This document shows positions 16,098-19,206 of a stretch of DNA of 19,206 nt, piece by piece. Position numbers and translations under genes: made by a program. Position 1 is the stretch's first letter. The number at the start of each line of letters is the position of its first letter. This DNA comes from Phycisphaerae bacterium (GTDB taxonomy: Bacteria > Planctomycetota > Phycisphaerae > Sedimentisphaerales > Anaerobacaceae). The notes beneath the pieces were generated by a model. That model ran no database searches and was not told the DNA's origin. It was given only the letters and a program-made list of their open reading frames with translations. The DNA is taken from assembly GCA_030667885.1 (NCBI GenBank), contig DAOUVA010000014.1:1-19206 (forward strand). The letters are read 5' to 3'.

Positions 16098-17966
16098 ATG
16101 AACTGCCTTCGAGCAAAATTAACCATAATATCCCTGCTGACCCTACTGTGCATCCCGGCCATCTGTTCCGCCGCCGAGATGTTCTCGTCACCCCAGCAAA
16201 AGGACGCCTTCCTCAAAGCCCTCAGCCGGCAGGATGCCCGCTACGACCCCGCCGAGCATATGATTCGCCGGCCATTTTCCTCACCGGGCTACCACACAAC
16301 CCTAAAAGACGGCTATGTCCACCCGCCGCGAGACTCCATCAACTACGCCGTCGCCCTGCTCGACAGCCAGGATCCCGACCGCCTCGAACGCGCTCGCGAC
16401 ATACTCCGCAAAGTCATCTCCCTTCAGGACCAGGACCCCAACAGCCGCACCTACGGAATATGGTCGTGGTTCGCCGAAGAACCTCTCGAAAAAATGTCAC
16501 CACCCGATTGGAACTGGGCGGATTTTCTGGGAACTCAATTGCTCCAGGTCGCTCACGACCACATGCACCGCCTGCCCGACGACCTGCAACAGCTTCTCAA
16601 AGACTCCATCATCCACGCCGCATACTCAATCAAGCGACGAAACGTCGGCCCCGGCTATACCAACATCGCCATTATGGGCACCTATGTCACGCTCTCCACC
16701 GGCGAACTCTTCGGCGTCCCAGAACTCACCGACTACGGAAAAAAACGCCTGAAAACATTTTACGAATACACTTTCAAACAGGGCTCATTCCGCGAATACA
16801 ACAGCCCCACATATACAGTCGTCGCGATAAACGAACTCTCCCGCATGCTCCGCCACATCAAAGACCCCGCCTCGCAAAGACTCCTGCGCGAGTTGAACCG
16901 TTCCGCCTGGTACCACCTCGCCCGCCGCTTCCACCCCCCAACCCGCCAGTGGTCCGGCCCACACAGCCGCTGCTACGCTACACTCCTGCGCGACAGCACC
17001 CAGGCCTTCATCCAAAGAGCAACCAACAACAAAATAAATTTCCTCCCCGAAAGCAAAGCATACGAATCTCTCGACGCCCACCGCATCGGCGCCGAATGCC
17101 CGCAGGTATTCTTCCGCTACTTCACCGACCTGCCCGAACCCCGCCTGGAAATCGAAACCTTCACCCGCAACTCACCCGACAAACACGACATCATCGGCAC
17201 GACATACCTCCATCCCGACTACACCCTCGGCTCGGTAAATATCGGCGACCTCTGGAACCAGAGACGCCCCCTCCTGGCCTACTGGAACTCCGGCTCCGCA
17301 CCCGTAGCCATGCGCCTGCAATGCCTGCACGATGGCTACGACTACTCCTGCGCGACCACCTTCGCCGTCCAGGACGAATCCGACATCCTCGGCGCCGTCG
17401 TCTTCGCAACCGACCGCGGCGATACACATATCAGCCTCGACCGCTTGAAAAACGCAACCATCAAAGCAAAAGACCTCCGCCTCCGCCTGCTGTTCGAAGG
17501 TAATATCGCCGACCTGAAAATACCCGACAAGATGCAGCTTAATCAATCAATGAAGATTTCATCCGGGCCGGTAAGTTGTGAATTCCACGTCGCCCGCGTC
17601 ATCTTTGAAGGCTACCCCGTAAAAACCGAGACCGGCTCCGATGGCACCTCCGCATGGCTGGATGTGATTCTTTATCAGGGCGAACAAAAGGATATCAACT
17701 TCGCCGAAATACCCGAAGCCGTCATTATCTTCGCCTTATCGCTCAACACAACAGATCAAGACCCGGCCTCTAATAATCAAGCATCAATTGATCCACAGGG
17801 GATAATCACTAATCACTCGGCCCCAGGCCAAATCTCCGCATCATGGCAAAACATCTCCCTGACCGTACCCGCAAAACCAATGAAAACCTCCGACCAACAC
17901 GCCGCCGCATCTGCCAGCCTGAATAAGAAAAATCCCTTCAAGAGCCAGTTTCTCGAACAGCCCTGA
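16098..17966 (+). CDS. Large secreted protein of unassigned family, possible alpha/alpha-toroid glycan-active enzyme
   Basis: 622 residues from ATG 16098, with GGAG (16086-16089) 8 nt upstream; an in-frame TTG at 16017 is upstream of the signal peptide and overlaps the promoter region. Signal peptide at 1-25, ending ICSA-AE; no lipobox. The N-terminal half is helical and rich in aromatic residues: YGIWSWFAEEP (119-129), PDWNWADFLGTQ (136-147), GPGYTNIAIMG (184-194), FREYNSPTYT (231-240) and WSGPHSRCY (285-293). The second half looks beta-rich. This layout resembles toroid/beta-sandwich polysaccharide lyases, but I recognise no family signature and assign no activity. Codons end strongly in C, so other frames stay open. 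The divergent PocR-AraC regulator suggests substrate-induced expression. Confidence 0.75.
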   Translation: MNCLRAKLTIISLLTLLCIPAICSAAEMFSSPQQKDAFLKALSRQDARYDPAEHMIRRPFSSPGYHTTLKDGYVHPPRDSINYAVALLDSQDPDRLERARDILRKVISLQDQDPNSRTYGIWSWFAEEPLEKMSPPDWNWADFLGTQLLQVAHDHMHRLPDDLQQLLKDSIIHAAYSIKRRNVGPGYTNIAIMGTYVTLSTGELFGVPELTDYGKKRLKTFYEYTFKQGSFREYNSPTYTVVAINELSRMLRHIKDPASQRLLRELNRSAWYHLARRFHPPTRQWSGPHSRCYATLLRDSTQAFIQRATNNKINFLPESKAYESLDAHRIGAECPQVFFRYFTDLPEPRLEIETFTRNSPDKHDIIGTTYLHPDYTLGSVNIGDLWNQRRPLLAYWNSGSAPVAMRLQCLHDGYDYSCATTFAVQDESDILGAVVFATDRGDTHISLDRLKNATIKAKDLRLRLLFEGNIADLKIPDKMQLNQSMKISSGPVSCEFHVARVIFEGYPVKTETGSDGTSAWLDVILYQGEQKDINFAEIPEAVIIFALSLNTTDQDPASNNQASIDPQGIITNHSAPGQISASWQNISLTVPAKPMKTSDQHAAASASLNKKNPFKSQFLEQP

Positions 17967-18002
17967 TTTTCCTACTTTGCCTCCGCAAGAATCGAGCATA
18001 CA

Positions 18003-18049
18003 GCATCAAGCATCCCATGATGCACCTGCGTTGTGCTGCCTGCGGTGCA
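18003..18049 (+). repeat. Two overlapping, mutually exclusive inverted repeats
   Basis: GCATCA (18003-18008) pairs with TGATGC (18018-18023); TGCACC (18021-18026) pairs with GGTGCA (18044-18049), extended by GC/GC beyond one bulged T. The two stems share 18021-18023, so only one can form. They begin 37 nt after the stop of the secreted-protein gene. No T-run follows, so a simple intrinsic terminator is unlikely. Confidence 0.35.
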
Positions 18050-18124
18050 CACTATAATGGCTGGATTGGCCCTTCAAGTCTATATTCATATGATAATTCT
18101 CTGGTTCCTCTACACAAATAGTAC

Positions 18125-18162
18125 TTGACATTTTTTGACAGTCATGTGAAAATATATAGATT
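18125..18162 (+). promoter_or_regulatory. Candidate promoter with tandem TTGACA boxes
   Basis: Two perfect TTGACA hexamers lie at 18125-18130 and 18135-18140, 10 bp start to start. TAGATT (18157-18162) is 16 nt after the second and is a fair -10; a TATATA run (18153-18158) sits just before it. Transcription would begin about 45 nt before the prepilin start. Confidence 0.45.
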
Positions 18163-18213
18163 AGTTGGAGTCTTGCCAAAGCTGGCAGGTTGGATGGAAG
18201 GAGTTGGCGAGTT

Positions 18214-18993
18214 ATGAATAGGCGATATGGTTTTACCCTGATTGAGTTATTGGTTGTCATTGCAATAATTGCTTTGCTTCTGGCCATTCTGTTACCCGCC
18301 TTAGGCAGAGTACGGGAGCAAACAAAGAGAGTTGTTTGCTCCTCTCAACTCAGACAGCAGACCCTGGCAATGGTATGTTACACAGAAAACTATGACGGCA
18401 AGGTTATGGGCGTAGGTGGGCCCAGCAACCCCTATTGGTTCCACTTGATTGCTCCCTTTCTCGGAGACGAGCGATACGAGAAAGATCCCCAGGCCGCCTT
18501 CGAAGGTATCATGCAAGTGATCATTTGCCCGTCCGTGACAGAGCGGGCTGATGGCGAATCTTTGCAGCGGGGCACCGCTAATCGGTCCTGGTCCTTCTGG
18601 TGGGGTGGCGTTGGCGAAAGCTATGCTGAGGGCAGCTACACGATCAATTCATGGCTTCAGCCAACCGGATATTATCAAGTTGATACGAGCAATCCGGAAC
18701 ACGGCTATTTCTACCAGAAGTTCTCTGATACTCGACCTGATGTCCCTTTGTTTGGCGATGGGATGTGGGTCGACGCCTGGCCTCGGAGCGCCGATCCGCC
18801 TCCATCGAACTCATTTGATGGCGATGACGGCCAGGTAGCCAGTATGCACAGGTTTTGTATCGCCAGACACCGTCGTGCCATCAATCTCAGTTACGTCGAT
18901 ACTCACATAGCCGCCGTAGAGTTGGAGGATTTGTGGGAGCAGTATTGGCATCGGGGCTATGAACCCAGATACGATGTTGTTGTACCGGATTGA
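18214..18993 (+). CDS. Prepilin-like protein with H-X9-DG-type C-terminal signature
   Basis: 259 residues from ATG 18214, with AAGGAG (18198-18203) 10 nt upstream; an in-frame TTG at 18190 precedes the ribosome binding site and is rejected. The N-terminus is a textbook type IV prepilin/pseudopilin signal: MNRRYG|FTLIELLVVIAI, with cleavage after Gly6, Glu11 at +5 and a hydrophobic helix to about residue 30. The body has scattered Trp and Cys. At 219-230 it has His-X9-Asp-Thr, a variant of the H-X9-DG signature typical of planctomycete/Lentisphaerae prepilin-like proteins, followed by a Trp-rich end (LWEQYWHR, 240-247). Such proteins occur in many copies per genome beside secreted proteins; function is not established. 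It is preceded by its own promoter-like sequence. Confidence 0.88.
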   Translation: MNRRYGFTLIELLVVIAIIALLLAILLPALGRVREQTKRVVCSSQLRQQTLAMVCYTENYDGKVMGVGGPSNPYWFHLIAPFLGDERYEKDPQAAFEGIMQVIICPSVTERADGESLQRGTANRSWSFWWGGVGESYAEGSYTINSWLQPTGYYQVDTSNPEHGYFYQKFSDTRPDVPLFGDGMWVDAWPRSADPPPSNSFDGDDGQVASMHRFCIARHRRAINLSYVDTHIAAVELEDLWEQYWHRGYEPRYDVVVPD

Positions 18994-19206
18994 GTCTGTT
19001 CGATGGCAAATCTTCTCTGCAAACGCATAGTAGGATACACCGGGACAGTCACGAATGGCGTTCGGTTATTCGTTCCCTAACGTTCGAGATCATCGGACCG
19101 CGCCAGTGGGTCCGATGAATTGAGTGGTTAGCCTGTTGCCAAGAAACTTTTATGAAACTCAATAGTACCTTTCGGGACCTTTTCGTTGAACGGCAATGCA
19201 AAAAAA
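18994..19206. other. Non-coding tail with inverted repeat
   Basis: No convincing gene lies in the last 213 nt. A perfect 10-bp inverted repeat, TCATCGGACC (19090-19099) and GGTCCGATGA (19109-19118), has a 9-nt loop; no T-run follows. A frame open to the window end starts at ATG 19152 (MKLNSTFRDL, 18 codons visible) without a clear ribosome binding site. Confidence 0.4.
19090..19118. repeat. Perfect 10-bp inverted repeat (stem-loop)
   Basis: The arms TCATCGGACC and GGTCCGATGA are exact reverse complements around a 9-nt loop, about 100 nt after the prepilin stop. It may be the 3' end structure of that transcript or a protein-binding site. The absence of a downstream T-run argues against a standard intrinsic terminator. 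Confidence 0.6.

Noticed and set aside
16148..17503. 451-codon open frame on the + strand inside the secreted-protein gene
   Set aside because: It is rich in Pro, Arg and His with no domain or signal, as expected from a shifted reading of C-ending codons. The frame at 16098-17966 has a ribosome binding site and signal peptide.
17172..17546. 124-codon minus-strand frame
   Set aside because: It is a mirror of the C-rich coding sequence on the other strand, without a plausible ribosome binding site or motif.
19152..19206. Frame open to the window end starting MKLNSTFRDL
   Set aside because: Only 18 codons are visible, no ribosome binding site and no recognisable sequence; recorded only within the tail description.

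Overview
The window looks like chromosomal DNA of a planctomycete of the Phycisphaerae/Sedimentisphaerales type. This is inferred from gene content, not from any marker gene. The clues are a prepilin-like protein with a variant of the H-X9-DG C-terminal signature, a secreted PD40 propeller/beta-helix protein ending in a GGRLNMGAYGG-type segment, a PocR-AraC regulator beside a large secreted protein, and a dxr-rseP pair. No tRNA, rRNA, CRISPR array, transposase or phage gene was recognised.

Region 1 (1-7672, all + strand) is a glycan-assembly cluster: the C-terminal part of a membrane glycosyltransferase of the GT39/ArnT type, a class I methyltransferase, two consecutive GT4 glycosyltransferases, two more methyltransferases, a multi-span LPG_synthase_TM (UPF0104) membrane protein, and a FkbM methyltransferase. 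Spacing is tight (1-nt gap, ATGA overlap) over 1681-3929. A promoter-like sequence lies before the third methyltransferase. Two very short reading frames with Shine-Dalgarno sequences end exactly on the start codon of the next gene (ATGA at 4006, GTGA at 6911) and may couple translation. The cluster probably builds and methylates a surface glycan; no sugar-nucleotide enzymes, Wzx or Wzy lie in the window.

Region 2 (7880-9472, +) is a stand-alone secreted protein with five PD40-like repeats followed by a parallel beta-helix segment.

Region 3 (9555-14486, -) is a housekeeping operon dxr-rseP-glyA driven by a near-consensus sigma70-type promoter (TTGACA-17-CATACT). It combines the second step of MEP isoprenoid synthesis, an enlarged site-2 protease with four PDZ-like modules, and a serine hydroxymethyltransferase with several changed active-site positions.

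Region 4 (14590-18993) holds a PocR-AraC regulator (-) with an extended -10 promoter overlapped by an inverted repeat. Divergent from it is a 622-residue secreted protein of unassigned family, with C-rich codon use, whose regulation by the AraC protein is a reasonable guess. Downstream is an independent prepilin-like protein preceded by two tandem TTGACA boxes. The window ends in a non-coding tail with a perfect 10-bp inverted repeat.
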